A stretch of 64,000 nt of DNA from Mactromeris polynyma (lineage: Eukaryota; Mollusca; Bivalvia; Venerida; Mactridae), in the NCBI GenBank assembly GCA_032209605.1, contig JASFXZ010000003.1:10294807-10358806 (forward strand), written 5' to 3'. Under the pieces are notes generated by a model, which saw only the letters and a list, made by a program, of their open reading frames with translations, was not told the DNA's origin and made no database searches. The translations under genes were made by a program, and so were the position numbers. This document shows, one piece after another, positions 35,066-46,200 of the stretch (its first letter is position 1; each line of letters opens with the position of its first letter).

Positions 35066-35370
35066 CATTTGTGATTAAAAGGGGTTGAAATATCGAAGCA
35101 ATATATTAGTTACATATGACGTCACATAATATGACGTCATTGTATGAAAAGCAGAATTGCCCTGTGCAATAGTATTAATGCCAACATATACGTTCTAAAC
35201 ATAATGTGAACAAGGTAAGCTTTTAAAACAGTTAGTGAACCGTAGTGACTTTATGATTATACAGTTGATTTATATCTTCACAAGTAAAATAACGTATTTC
35301 ATTGGTTGAATTAGTCATACCAAAAGCATTCTAGCTTTCTTTGTCCTTGTTTGCTGGCCTTCAGTTGTTG

Positions 35371-35532
35371 ATGAAACGTCCAAGCAAGCAACCATGCTTT
35401 AAATTTGTTCGTATTGGTCAACTCTTTGGTAGTTCTCAAGCAAGTAGTGTATATGATATAGAAAACTTGCAGAAAGTACAAGAAAGTATAGAAATTTCAA
35501 ATGAAACACTGTCACAAACTTACAACAAATAA
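35371..35532 (+). CDS. Possible terminal exon, unrecognised
   Basis: A pyrimidine-rich tract ending in gctggccttcag (about 35,345-35,370) looks like a 3' splice site. It is followed by an open frame of about 53 codons to TAA at 35,532 that reads KRPSKQPCFKFVRIGQLFG and then ends IENLQKVQESIEISNETL. Composition is protein-like, with amphipathic, coiled-coil-compatible spacing in the second half. An in-frame start exists upstream, but the acceptor reading seems better. No family is recognised, and no matching upstream exon was found. Confidence 0.28.
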   Translation: MKRPSKQPCFKFVRIGQLFGSSQASSVYDIENLQKVQESIEISNETLSQTYNK

Positions 35533-35539
35533 TACAAAT

Positions 35540-36980
35540 TGCAAACATTGCTGGTAAAATATAAATAATCGCGTTGTATGATACATATACATTGGCTCAT
35601 TTTCATCACATTAAAATTTACATTATAGACTAAGTATGCAACTTATAAGTGTGCAGGTATGAATATGACCGTATCTAGGTCAATATTAGTCTGATCTTGC
35701 TGAAATGTTCAACACATATAGCGTAGACAACTGACATAATATTTTGTTTCTTTCATGTCAAAAATCCACACATTGAACAAATAAAATCATTAAATGTGAT
35801 GATGCGAAACAAATCAGTACTGCAGCTCCCACTTAAAGATGATCTGGTTGAATGGAAAGAGTCTAATAGCGTGTGTTCCCCGGCGCATCGTGTTATTTAA
35901 ACTGATAAATTCGATCCAAAAATCATGATCAACACATAGTCAATAGCAAATAAACAAAAATTCGTCCAGAAATGTTTATCAATAAAAAAGTTATTCGACA
36001 TTAAAAATATGTTTGAAATAAGAACATAAACACAAGTCTAAATGACGGAGTATTACGGGTTTTTTTTCAAATAATTTCAAAGTGTCATAAATTTTAATAC
36101 AATGACACCCAGACGCTTTTCAATTACCTGTTTGTTATTTGAAAGAGCTAGACATAAATAAACTAAGTTCTTTTTCAATCGATCGCTATGGGAACGAGTA
36201 AGTAACATGTCTTCATGAAGGAAATATGTCTGTCATTTTCTGTGAGTGACATATTTTTATAGATTTTGTCCGTGTCTTATCAAGTTAAACGAGTTTACTG
36301 TACTGTACAATATCCAAGTCGTACAATTATGAATTAAATTGTATTCACCCATACAAGTAGAAATGCGACGTAATTTTGTGGTTACAATCATCATGATGAA
36401 TATGTCTTGTACACTTTCAACTAAAATGACCGAACAAAAATGAAATATGGAAACATAGTATCAGCACATAGAGTAAATACTAGTATGTTATTAATATTTT
36501 GATATGATTAGGCAATGCCATGGAACACCACAATCGATTGTCTATCGATAGTAAAATCGGTTTATGAGTTTTATTTTTTGACGGGATTTTAACATTGGTA
36601 GAACCTATTTTCAACATTCTCACCTTTCTTACAGAAAAAAAACAACAAATTCAACAGTCTACATATATCATAATTTCATCACCAAAAACAAACTTTAAAC
36701 TAAAGTTTGTACAATTTTCACAATAAAATTTAACAGCAACAGTCCCCTTGAACAAAAGCGGTGTCAGATCAATAAAAATCGATTGTCAAAAATCGCTTTC
36801 GATCGTCGCCGACGTTTGAGTTCAATTAGTTTTCGATTTTGAGCGACTATCGGGACCACACTAATCAGAACACATAATTTGTTGTCAAATGTCCCATTCA
36901 AGGATGCATACAATTAATTGAACAAAAATACAATGTGTATGTTAACTTGCTATGTGTAATTTGGGCTTTAAATCATACAG
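35540..36980. other. AT-rich unannotated stretch
   Basis: Nothing recognisable apart from short A/T runs. Confidence 0.5.
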
Positions 36981-36989
36981 GATCATCTA

Positions 36990-37185
36990 GTAACTATATT
37001 CCATCTAGTACGGTTGAGGAAGACCCCAGATTATTTGAGACAGATCTCAAAATAGAGTTGAGAATTTTCTCAATTTTTTTTCAAGAGATGCAAATTGAGA
37101 ATATTCTCAAAGTCTGACTCAGATTTGAGCAAAAACTCAATATTGAGTTGAGATTTTGATTTGAGATGCGTCGGGAGATCGGCCC
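36990..37185. repeat. Partial copy of a gatctcaaat-rich inverted-repeat element
   Basis: Ends in gagatgcgtcgggagatcgg, which matches the terminal repeat of the neighbouring element. The interior is full of ttgagattttgatttgag-like motifs. Its left terminus is unclear. Confidence 0.5.
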
Positions 37186-37238
37186 CTGGTAAACACCTGG
37201 ATCGAACCTGGATAGAACCATTGACCTTCCGTTAGCCA

Positions 37239-37430
37239 GGCCCCGATCTCCTAGAGGATCTCAAATATCAATCTCATCTTAATATTGAGATTTTAATCAA
37301 ATAAAACTCTATTTTCTTGTTGTAATACTAATTTTGAGTCCAGTCCCAGATAAGAAATCTCAACAATTTGAGACAATATTTGAGCCGAGACTTAGCTCTT
37401 AGATCCTTCGGGAGATTGGGATCAGCTGGA
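37239..37430. mobile_element. Mini-transposon with TIR ccccgatctcc...gaggatctcaaa
   Basis: Left end gccccgatctcctagaggat and right end agatccttcgggagattggg are imperfect inverted repeats. About 150 bp between them is rich in ctcaat/attgag motifs. It lies about 50 bp from the partial element to its left. Confidence 0.6.
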
Positions 37431-37434
37431 TTTC

Positions 37435-38470
37435 TTCACTTATAAATTCTTCATCACAGAAGGAAGTCAAACCCACAGCGGTGAGGGGCATGTGATTGGT
37501 ATTGCTAAAATATGAGATTGTCTTCATAAAATGAAAAGTTTGCATTCTTCTATTTATGAGACTGAAAACATCTAAAACCTACTCTACGAATGCGTAATTT
37601 TAATTTCTTTATTAGATTCTCGTATATTTGCAATTGTATGGGAAACTCTCACATATTTGGTCATAGACATTAGAAAATAAATGGAACGTTTAATAAATAA
37701 CACGTCGAAATAACAGGCGTCTTTCCTAGAAAATTCCCAGCAAATTAAATAGAATATATGTGTTCATCCTAACAGTGCGGGCATATTTTCTCAATGGGCT
37801 TCAGATGCATTTCCTGAGCTTAATAAAACTATTCATATTTAGACAAATTTTAATGCCTTTCATGCATTAACAACACTAAGAAGATAGCAAATAGTAAATT
37901 CCGAGCCACAAGCGCTCATTAGGGATAAACAATGCCTCTCTTAAAATAACAAGCAGCGAAGATATGCGTTGCATTTCCCTGCCATTACGCTATTAAATGT
38001 ATCTCCACAGATACGGAATCCTCTTAAACAGCGGCAGATTCATTTGCTAGGATACAAAACAGATTTTAAATCACAGCACATAAGCCGATAACAAAATGAA
38101 TATATAAATGTCACAAAACAGTTCAGTCTGTTCGCAGGAATCAATTGCTATTTTATCCTATTTATAGTGACACATCAAATTCCCCGCTAGGTTATCGTAT
38201 CCGATTATCTCTGTCTCTCTTTTAAGAAGGTTAAATGTTGAAGACTATGGACTCCAAGGTTAATCTTCTTAATTGTCTCCGACATCTTTGTTGCTGTCTG
38301 TGTTGGAATCATACAGACATTTACACAAACTCTTTAGACAGAGCAGTCCTGACATTACTATTCGCCCTTGTTGTTTGAATATTTTGCGTAAACTGGCGGA
38401 TATCTGGAAATAAATCCGGAAGATGTTTTCACTAAAAACGTTTTAAAAGTTTACTAACACAGAACGATAT
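37435..38470. other. AT-rich unannotated stretch
   Basis: No recognisable feature. Confidence 0.5.
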
Positions 38471-38474
38471 TTAA

Positions 38475-38755
38475 TAATTGAAATGCCATTTAACCTGCGG
38501 CATACTCTGTCTCGTGTTTGGTGTTCTAACCATCGGTTTCATGTGCATAATCACATTCCTTGTGGTGATAGGTACTGTAGTCATTGTTTAACACATAGAA
38601 CTATTCATATTATCGAATGTGAATTCAATGCTCGAAATTTGACCATATTAGAAGACTATATTTACTCAACTGGTATAGCGGAGATAACAATATTGACAGT
38701 TTTTATAGGCTTTTAAGTACAGCAAATCCAAAAATAATATTCAAATGAGCATTGT
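38475..38755 (+). pseudogene. LINE 3'-end ORF fragment
   Basis: The plus frame reads NLRHTLSRVWCSNHRFHVHN and then a CGDRYCSHC-type cysteine pair with a downstream H...C. This matches the zinc-knuckle-like end of molluscan LINE ORFs and is similar in layout to 29.25-29.38 kb. After a frame change near 38,700 another frame reads NNIDSFYRLLSTANPKIIFK, which also fits the extreme C-terminus of such elements. No reverse-transcriptase motif is present. I read it as a short, decayed LINE piece, possibly of a different family from the 28-kb element. Confidence 0.55.
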
Positions 38756-38759
38756 TCAT

Positions 38760-40195
38760 AGAAAAACTTCGGTAGAATTATTATTTACTGTAGACTATCA
38801 TTATATATAAACTAGAACATGTGACACATCTATTATATACTTTTGAAACCAATGTACTGTATTAACATGTATTTTGAGTCGGTGGTCATAATATCGTCGC
38901 ATTATTTGCAGAACCCATTAACTCGTTTTTCGTATTTTTGAGAAAAAAACTTTTTACCCTCCTGTACATACGGGATTATGAAATTGCATTTTATTCAAGT
39001 TATGTTCATAGTGTGTACAATATAGGTAGTACAGATAAAAAAAGAGCTTGGAAAGACGGTTTCTAGGATACCAAATACTCAAAACCGCCGAATATTGAGT
39101 TTCGGGGTTCTGGAAATAAGGCGACGCATTATCTTCTAAATTTATTTGACTAACACATACGAAAACGGTTGCGATTTATGTTTTTTAAAAATAAACTGTT
39201 GCTAATGACATCATTCAAGCAGCGGATAAACTTTTGCACTGTTGTGTTCACAATAAATTAACAACAAGTAACGACTCCGTGGTCTTAAGCTACATGTAGG
39301 CCGAGCCCCACGTTTTTAAACTTTGTGTATTTATAACGAGCCTGAATTATTGATTCGTTTACGTGAAGATTAAATCATTACAGGAGTTAATAATATTAAA
39401 ACACGCTATCGATTTGAAAAAAAGGAATGAAAAATTCCTAGCCCTTTTTCGGCGTAGCTGTATAATATTGATTTTGACCTATATTTAAGTCCAATACAAT
39501 AATGTATATGAAGTGCATTGTTTAAATATGCAACAAATTAGACGATTTGTTTGGTTCATGTTTTAAGCGGAGAGGCACTATAAGGGGGGGGGGGCTCGAA
39601 TAGAGAATTCACTTTCCCGTATCGTACCCCTCTGGAGAAATCAGAGTTACGAAATAGGGCGATTCTTTAGACAACATTCTATCTACACCGTTCATCTTTT
39701 TTGAAGATATTTCTTGGTTCATATATACACGTCTATTTCCCCTCATTTGTTGAATATTACGGAAAGTGACAACATATGACACTATTTAGGAGGCAATCGG
39801 CTGTAGCAGTTGGTTACCAATATATTAACGTCAAAGACAACAGTTTTAGGTCATCTATTACGCCACTAGTTGTGCATTGAAGCGTTTTATCAACATAATT
39901 CATTATTTAGAGATAGAAATGTGTCCATGGGATATTTGTGCCCCCCTCCCCTCCCAGTTTTACTGGCTTAGCTTTTCTAGTGTCTGTATGTTGAAGTGAA
40001 TGTTATTTTTAATCGGACCAGAATTATTGTTGTTTGTAAAAAAGTAAAGTTTTGTTATTATAGTATCACCCCTATTAAAAGGGCCAGCTATTTTGGACTT
40101 ATGAGACACAAACTTTCTAAGCACTTTTACATCCCGATTCATATCCTTTAATGCATGACACCAGACATATAGGCACACGGTAACCATTATTTAAC
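38760..40195. other. AT-rich stretch with poly-G and poly-C runs
   Basis: A G run near 39,585 and a C-rich run near 39,942 are visible. The minus-strand 75-codon frame at 39,960-40,187 has no recognised domain. Confidence 0.45.
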
Positions 40196-40201
40196 TAGCT
40201 G

Positions 40202-40306
40202 GCGGCTCACCAACCGGCAGTACCAGAACGGACCCCAACCGAGATTCGAACTTTCGACCTCCCGCTCCCAAGGCGGATGCCTTAATCACTCGACCAAGGG
40301 AGACGG
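40202..40306 (-). mobile_element. tRNA-Pro-like sequence, probably a SINE head or tRNA pseudogene
   Basis: On the minus strand: an A-box ttggtcgagtgattaaggc, an anticodon loop cttggga (TGG, Pro-like) in a ccgc/gcgg stem, and a B-box aagttcgaatctc. The acceptor stem does not close cleanly, and sequence continues past the tRNA length with tggtactgccggttggtgag. So it is not called a functional tRNA. Confidence 0.5.
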
Positions 40307-40559
40307 TACGGGATGTAACTACACGCATGTTTAGTTACACTTATATAACTGATTAAAGAAAACCAACTGCAGAGAATGGGGCCCCTTTCTAAATCCAAAC
40401 TTCCCAAGACCGAAATATACAAAACAAAATTAAGGAAGCACAAGGTTTGAGAGACACAAAAACAGTACCAATGTGTTCTTACGTCCAGACAGCTGCGAGA
40501 CCTTGTGATAGTCTTCATTGTGAGGAATCGAGCCCCATGCACATGTATTGAAGAGTGAA

Positions 40560-41090
40560 CCGTGCATACAGACTACAAAGTTGTCGGTGAGGTCGGTTGT
40601 AATAATAATAATAATAACATCTTTATTTTGAGAAGGTGGTTATACACTATGACATATTTATAAAACTAAAAATACATCATATTTACAATGTGGGCTTCTA
40701 TTAACAAAAACATACATTTCAATAATAATTAAAACCATTTGCAAAATAGAATCACATGTATATAAATAAGATTTACACACTGTATTATTTATTATAGTAT
40801 AACAATTTAATTCAATTTAACGTCATTCACTCACCGACAGACACTCGATCAATTACCTCATATAAATTGATATGAGCATAATATATATATTATTATTATG
40901 TCACAAATAATAAAATATGCAAGCTTATGACTTCAATGCAGTATTTAAAATGTGAGTTTTATTTTTATGTTCGAAGGTTGTTAACCTCTTCGAATTTCTT
41001 GTCGGTATGGTAGTAGTGGGTAGTTGACACAAATGCATGATATCACGCCCTAACTGATGAAATCCAGCGTTACATATTGAGAGCACCATA
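40560..41090. other. AT-rich stretch with a short AAT microsatellite
   Basis: A taataataataataataac run at about 40,600-40,618 is followed by tctttattttgag, a pattern often found at retroelement ends. A similar run with ttccttatttaaag occurs near 22,845. No body is identifiable. Confidence 0.45.
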
Positions 41091-41098
41091 TGATATAC

Positions 41099-41456
41099 TC
41101 ATATACATACAATACTGTATGTATACTATACAATACGATACAATACGATACAATACTGTATGTATACTATACAATACGATACAATACGATACAATACTGT
41201 ATGTATACTATACAATACTGTATGTATACTATACAATACGATACAATACGATACAATACTGTATGTATACTATACATTACGATACAATACGATACAATAC
41301 TGTATGTATACTATACAATACGATACAATACGATACAATACTGTATGTATACTATACAATACGATACAATACGATACAATACGATACTATACGAACGAAC
41401 GAACGATATAATACAATACGATACGATACGATGCGATGCGATGCGATGCGATACAG
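41099..41456. repeat. 41-bp tandem array grading into an ATACG/ATGCG pentamer run
   Basis: Units begin ctgtatgtatactatacaat at 41,115, 41,156, 41,197, 41,218 (a half unit), 41,259, 41,300 and 41,341. Each unit is itself built from the pentamer-like atacaatacg. The array then decays into acgaacgaacgaacg and a gatgcgatgcgatgcg run. This shows how a pentamer microsatellite seeded a longer unit. Open frames on both strands here are artefacts. Confidence 0.92.
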
Positions 41457-41516
41457 TACGTGTTAGAAACTTTTTTGGCGTAGAAGTACGGACGGATAGA
41501 CAATGATACATTTAAA

Positions 41517-41681
41517 TACAGTCGGACCACGTTCATCCGAATTCATCAGGTCCGAAACTTCATGCCTAATAATACATGGTTTCGAATAGCTCATTCAATT
41601 CGACGTGCAAAAGAAGATACATCAGGACCTAATACCGAGTATCCGGATAGAATATTAACGAATAAACGAGATCCGACTGTA
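41517..41681. mobile_element. Mini-transposon family B copy
   Basis: tacagtcggaccacgttcat at left, ataaacgagatccgactgta at right, flanked by TA. About 165 bp. Confidence 0.85.
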
Positions 41682-41723
41682 TGGGGGGAATGCACATCTA
41701 TAAGCTTCAAGTAAAACAGTGTG

Positions 41724-41994
41724 CCGCGGCCGTGGTCCAGTGGTTAATGCGCTTGACTTGTAACCCGGCGATCTGGGTTCGATTCCCGGTCGCGGCAGGT
41801 CATACCCTTCCATGAAAATTTGACCAAAAAAATCGATTTTCCTCCACATGTGGAGAAGTTGCCGGCTCCTTGTGGAAGGGTAAGTTAGTACTGGTAAGAA
41901 TTCAGTCCAGAAAATACTGGTTAGGTGAACCGGCCACCGTATATAACTGAAATATCGTTGAGAAACGGCGTTAAACCCGATGAAACAAACAAAC
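41724..41994 (+). mobile_element. Intact tRNA-derived SINE with 14-bp target-site duplication
   Basis: Head: tgccgcg (41,722) pairs perfectly with cgcggca at the end of the tRNA-like part. A-box tggtccagtggtta and B-box gggttcgattccc are intact. The body includes cctccacatgtggagaagtt. The 3' part ends aatatcgttgagaaacggcg then ttaaaccc and a gaaacaaacaaac tail, which from memory is typical of molluscan SINEs (V-SINE/RUDI-like families are candidates; not checked). agtaaaacagtgtg at 41,710-41,723 and 41,995-42,008 is a perfect target-site duplication, so the insertion is young. Transcription would be by RNA polymerase III from the internal boxes. Confidence 0.88.
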
Positions 41995-42009
41995 AGTAAA
42001 ACAGTGTGG

Positions 42010-43260
42010 TTTGATAAATATAAGGGGTTTCAGAGTCATTTAATGTTGATCCACATAATTACTTAAACGGTCATAACACATTTTCGTTGGATGATAGCTT
42101 TATATGAGGAACTTCCTGCTCGATTGCATTATTCATTATAAATAACTTCGAATAATTTAATTACTACGAACGTAAAACTATTAGTTCAAAAATGTTAACA
42201 TTTTTACTGTTTAATTATATAATAGCTTGTTTGTGATTTTCCCTGGGAAACTATAATGTCACCGCATGCAGATTGCAACCCATATACTGTTATCTCTAGA
42301 ACTTAATAACATAATACCATAAAGAATCCATTTCCCATGATTACAATTTTTTTACAAATCCATCGCGGAAGTATGGTTCTATTCAAATTCGGATTAACGA
42401 AGTGGGAGTAAGCGTGGGTCTTTGTTGCTTGATAGCATTATGGAGGTCTATAATCTTTATATCGAGTGCGTCAAGACTCGAATTTCTGACAACTATGTAT
42501 TGTGACATTTGAATAATCTTCTAAAATTGACAAACATTATTGACTTACATCAGTTTCTACAGTTATTGTTATCTAAGAAATGCGGTGTTCAAGTATGAAC
42601 CTTTGCTGCTGAAGTGTTAAACTGAGTTCCATTTATCTAAGTATTCCTGCAAAATTTACGGAGGCACATACGTGACATATGAAGAAAGAAACATATGATT
42701 AGTCATGTCAACGAGATACATCACGCCTAATTTCTAGCGCTATGATGTTTTAAAATATTTACCCCAATTCTAATGTTTCCGCTACAATATTTTATCAAGA
42801 ATACTTACAAACTTACATAACATATCTATAACATGAGATTCAATTATTGTATAGTTATATCGACCTATGAGTATTTCAGAGAATCAAGAGACATTGACGA
42901 TGTTGTTGTAATAAATCTTACCAATATTCAAGTAAAGAGACTAATAGTATCGACAGAGGACAGATTCAATTAACACAATACCAAATTACTCATACGTGGG
43001 TGTTGATCTCAAGGAAAGCGACAGTATCATATTACCTGAACATGATTAGGGTTAAATACTCTTCCTGGTAATTAATGAAGCTATTCAACGAGTTAGGCCA
43101 CGAATAAGGTCAGACACAGGGTATGGAATCGCTCTGCGATCAGCAAAGTTCATGAAAGTCACATACAAGCATTGACCGACTAGATTCGTAGGACATTCTT
43201 ATATATATTGTCCTCAAAATGGTTATTATCTTGAATAAATGCAAACGTGTACGTATTATA
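42010..43260. other. AT-rich unannotated stretch
   Basis: No recognisable feature. Confidence 0.5.
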
Positions 43261-43269
43261 GTTTTAAAG

Positions 43270-43435
43270 GGTTCCGAACTTGCTTTTCTCCAAGCAATTG
43301 ACAACTTCTCTACATGTGGACGACATGACTGTAGCAAATGCCACTCAAGCATATGACCTGCCCAACATGGGAGTCGAACCCGAATCGGCCGGATGACAAT
43401 CTAGTGTTATACCAACTGAGCCAGCCTCAAGAGGT
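43270..43435 (-). mobile_element. tRNA-derived SINE, minus strand, 3'-truncated
   Basis: On the minus strand: ggctggctcagttggtataa (A-box), gggttcgactccc (B-box), gggcaggtcata, and then ccacatgtagagaagttgtc. The last two blocks match the body of the 41.7-kb SINE (ggtcata and ccacatgtggagaagttg), but the tRNA head is different. The conserved 3' tail is missing. Confidence 0.65.
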
Positions 43436-43771
43436 CATTAAATGGAAAAGAACGATCGGATTGAAGATTTCAGTTAAGTGTCAAACTTTAACACAGTTGC
43501 AATGATTAAGTGATTAAATATTAATTAAACTTCAAACTTAAACATTTCCCCTAACCGCTACGGGTAAAAACCCCTACCCAAGATATAATTTGTATGCGAG
43601 GAAGTTCTCCAGCTGGCTTACGGGAGGTCGGAGGATTTAAGCAGATGCCTTCCAATGTTCATAACAGCATGCTAGCAGAGCGCATGTGGTCTTCCTTTTA
43701 CAGCTTGAAATGTCACTACAGAATACCCTGGCTGTGTATGTGACCTAAAGCCCTATTGCAGAATAATAAAA

Positions 43772-43947
43772 TACAGTAGGACGTCGTTTATTCGACAACC
43801 TTCTATCCGAATACTTGGTATCATCCGAAATAAACATCAGGTCCCGATTTATCTTGGACTATATTACCAATGGACTATTCGAAACCACGCATTATTTCAA
43901 ATAAAATGTCGGACCCGATGAATACAAATGAACGAAGTCTGACTGTA
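43772..43947. mobile_element. Mini-transposon family B copy
   Basis: tacagtaggacgtcgtttat at left and gaacgaagtctgactgta at right; internal gacaaccttctatccgaata and ggactattcgaaaccacgca. Confidence 0.8.
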
Positions 43948-44002
43948 TTACCATTGTAACTAACGTTGATAATAAGATCTTAAAATAATTACCTTGCATT
44001 AT

Positions 44003-44084
44003 TGAAATTGGCTATTCGAAACCATGCATGGGGCGAAATAAATTATCGGATCCTATGAATTCGAATGAACGGGGTCCGACTGTA
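44003..44084. repeat. Family B right-end fragment
   Basis: gaaattggctattcgaaacc through tgaacggggtccgactgta matches the right half of the adjacent family B copy. The left half is absent, so it is a truncated second copy or a local duplication. Confidence 0.65.
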
Positions 44085-44458
44085 TATACACTAATATATA
44101 TGCCAATTTTAAAATAATATTTGCATTTGTTTCGTGTTTACATTCTGCTAAGAATAATTGAGTAGATTACATTAGATATGTATTTCTATTATTCCTTCAA
44201 GCTTAAAGCACCAAGAAAAGATGCATAATAGGATATGCAAACACAAGGAAGAGTTGTTCTCCAACTGGAATAATATCAAAAGATAATAACATGTATCCAT
44301 CTCGGCACGTCAAAGGGATGGTTAATAACAGAAATGAACGCCAAGCCGTGATATCAGATTACAGTCAAAACTCTGTAAAATGCAAATGGGTGAAGTATTG
44401 TACTGGAGAAGATCCATTCTGTGGTGCCCAGGGATATGGACGATTTCCATAATGAATT

Positions 44459-44640
44459 TACAGTAAAACCTCACTTAAGTACCACCTCAATAATAAGACC
44501 ACATAAAAATTAAGAACTAAATGTTCAAGTCCATTTTCACTGTTTTGTTCTTTATTCAACCTCAATATTAAGACAACCTCAATAAGAAGACCATATTTCA
44601 CGCGTCCCGAGGGTGGTCTTATTAATGAGGTTTTATTGTA
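44459..44640. mobile_element. Mini-transposon family A at the left edge of duplication copy 1
   Basis: TACAGTAAAACCTCACTTAA at left, attaatgaggttttattgta at right, about 182 bp. Sequence homologous to copies 2 and 3 starts here: the DNA just left of 44,459 does not match that left of 54,434, whereas from this element rightward the three copies align. Confidence 0.85.
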
Positions 44641-44794
44641 TATTGTTTTATACGAGAAGTGATTACAGAAGTCGAGATGGAATACCACATTCAAAACCCG
44701 CACCCACTGCCAAAGTACGAGAAGACATGAACGTATATTTATATATGATGTCAACTTTTACATTTTTGTGAATAAGTTACCATGAAACGTGTAA

Positions 44795-45440
44795 TAGTCA
44801 AAAGCGATAGCCGGCCAGTACTGGTCAAAAGCGATATAACCCGTCAATAATAGTCAAAAGCGATGACTCGTCAGTACTGGTCAAAATTTATAACCCACCA
44901 GTACTGGTCGAAAGTGATAACCCGCCAGTACTGGTCGAAAGGGATAACCCACCAGTACTGGTCGAAAGTGATAACCCGCCAGTATTAGTCGAAAGGGATA
45001 ACCCGCCAGTACTGGTCGAAAGGGATAACCCACCAGTACTGGTCGAAAGGGATAACCCGCCAGTACTGGTCGAAAGTGATAACCCGCCAGTACTGGTCGA
45101 AAGTGATAACCCACCAGGTCTGGTCGAAAGGGATAACCCACCAGTACTGGTTAAAAGTGATAAACCACCAGTACTGGTTAAAAGTGATAAACCACCAGTA
45201 CTGGTTAACCCGCCAGTACTGGTCGAAAGTGATAAACCACCAGTACTGGTCGAAAGGGAGAACCCACCAGTACTGGTTAAAAGTGATAAACCACCAGTAC
45301 TGGTTAAAAGTGATAAACCACCAGTACTGGTTAAAAGGGATAACCCACCAGTACTGGTCGAAAGGGATAACCCGCCAGTACTGGTCGAAAGTGATAAACC
45401 GCCAGTACTGGTCAAAAGTGATAACCCGCCAGGACTGTTT
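44795..45440. repeat. 27-bp minisatellite, array 2 (about 24 units)
   Basis: Dominant unit core: gtactggtcgaaagtgataa then ccCgCca or ccaCca. Blocks of gtactggttaaaagtgataa units lie at about 45,145-45,330. One unit is truncated to taacccgcca near 45,210. Period 27 leaves several frames open on both strands. Confidence 0.93.
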
Positions 45441-45519
45441 CGCGGAGTTTCTAAAAAAGCTTCCGGCTACTGATTATGATTGCTGTAAAAACTATTGCAT
45501 TTATGATTTAAATTACTGA

Positions 45520-46200
45520 TCAGTATCGAATAATGTAGAAAATAACTTGTCAAAATCACATCGATTAAGATTCAGTGAAGATTCCCACAAAATACGAAAA
45601 TTGCGAGTTAGCCCTTTCTACTAGTAAACATTGAACAGTCTACGAGTTTGTTCTTCCTTTGTTGCTTATATAAATGCACGTATTTGTGTATACAAATTTA
45701 ACCACTCTTCCTCCATCTTGTAAATGCATGTCTGTTTGTAGACATATGTACTGTTTGTTTGTCCTCCCGAGACGTATGGATTACTGGACCTAAAATGAAT
45801 ATAATCTGACAACCTGCAAAACATGAACATAAACACGTTTGTGATATTATTGTACTTGCAGCTATTGGTTTCAAATTGTGGATGTATATGTTTCATACTC
45901 TATTACGGCGAAATAGTTCCAAGGCAGGGTAATAAAATATGTAATAACAATGATATAAATAATTTGAATAAAAGGAAGAAGACGAGCAGGAAATGTCGCA
46001 GACAATATACAATTTATTTTAATAATAATGAGTTGGAATTATGAGAATCTGGAGACAATATTATGATACTGTTTAAAATGGTATTTCATTTTCCATCACC
46101 TAAGATGGCTTTATGGTGATTTCAAACTACCTATTTTGCATTTCATTACGCAAAGATCTTAGTCGAGTTTGATATGACATGATTCTATAAAGAAAGAAGC
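45520..46200. repeat. Duplicated spacer (copy 1), no gene seen
   Basis: Aligns with about 55,905-56,500. Contains tttatgatttaaattactga right after the minisatellite and gacgtatggattac near 45,770, both shared with copy 2. Small frames here are not conserved between copies. Confidence 0.6.

Noticed and set aside
35110..35145. Pair of tgacgtca motifs as CRE-type regulatory sites
   Set aside because: Only two short palindromes with no gene nearby. Not enough to call a regulatory element.
37190..37240. tRNA-like or SINE fragment (ggatcgaacctggatagaac)
   Set aside because: A B-box-like motif alone, wedged between two inverted-repeat elements, without an A-box at the right distance.
41722..41798. 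Genuine tRNA gene at 41.7 kb
   Set aside because: The acceptor pairs well, but the D-arm is irregular and the whole is part of a 270-bp SINE with flanking duplication.
44881..45519. Open frames with a regular 9-residue repeat across the minisatellites (also at 606-1007, 55,089-55,907)
   Set aside because: A 27-bp period leaves frames open on both strands at once. The peptides differ between paralogous arrays and end where the array ends.
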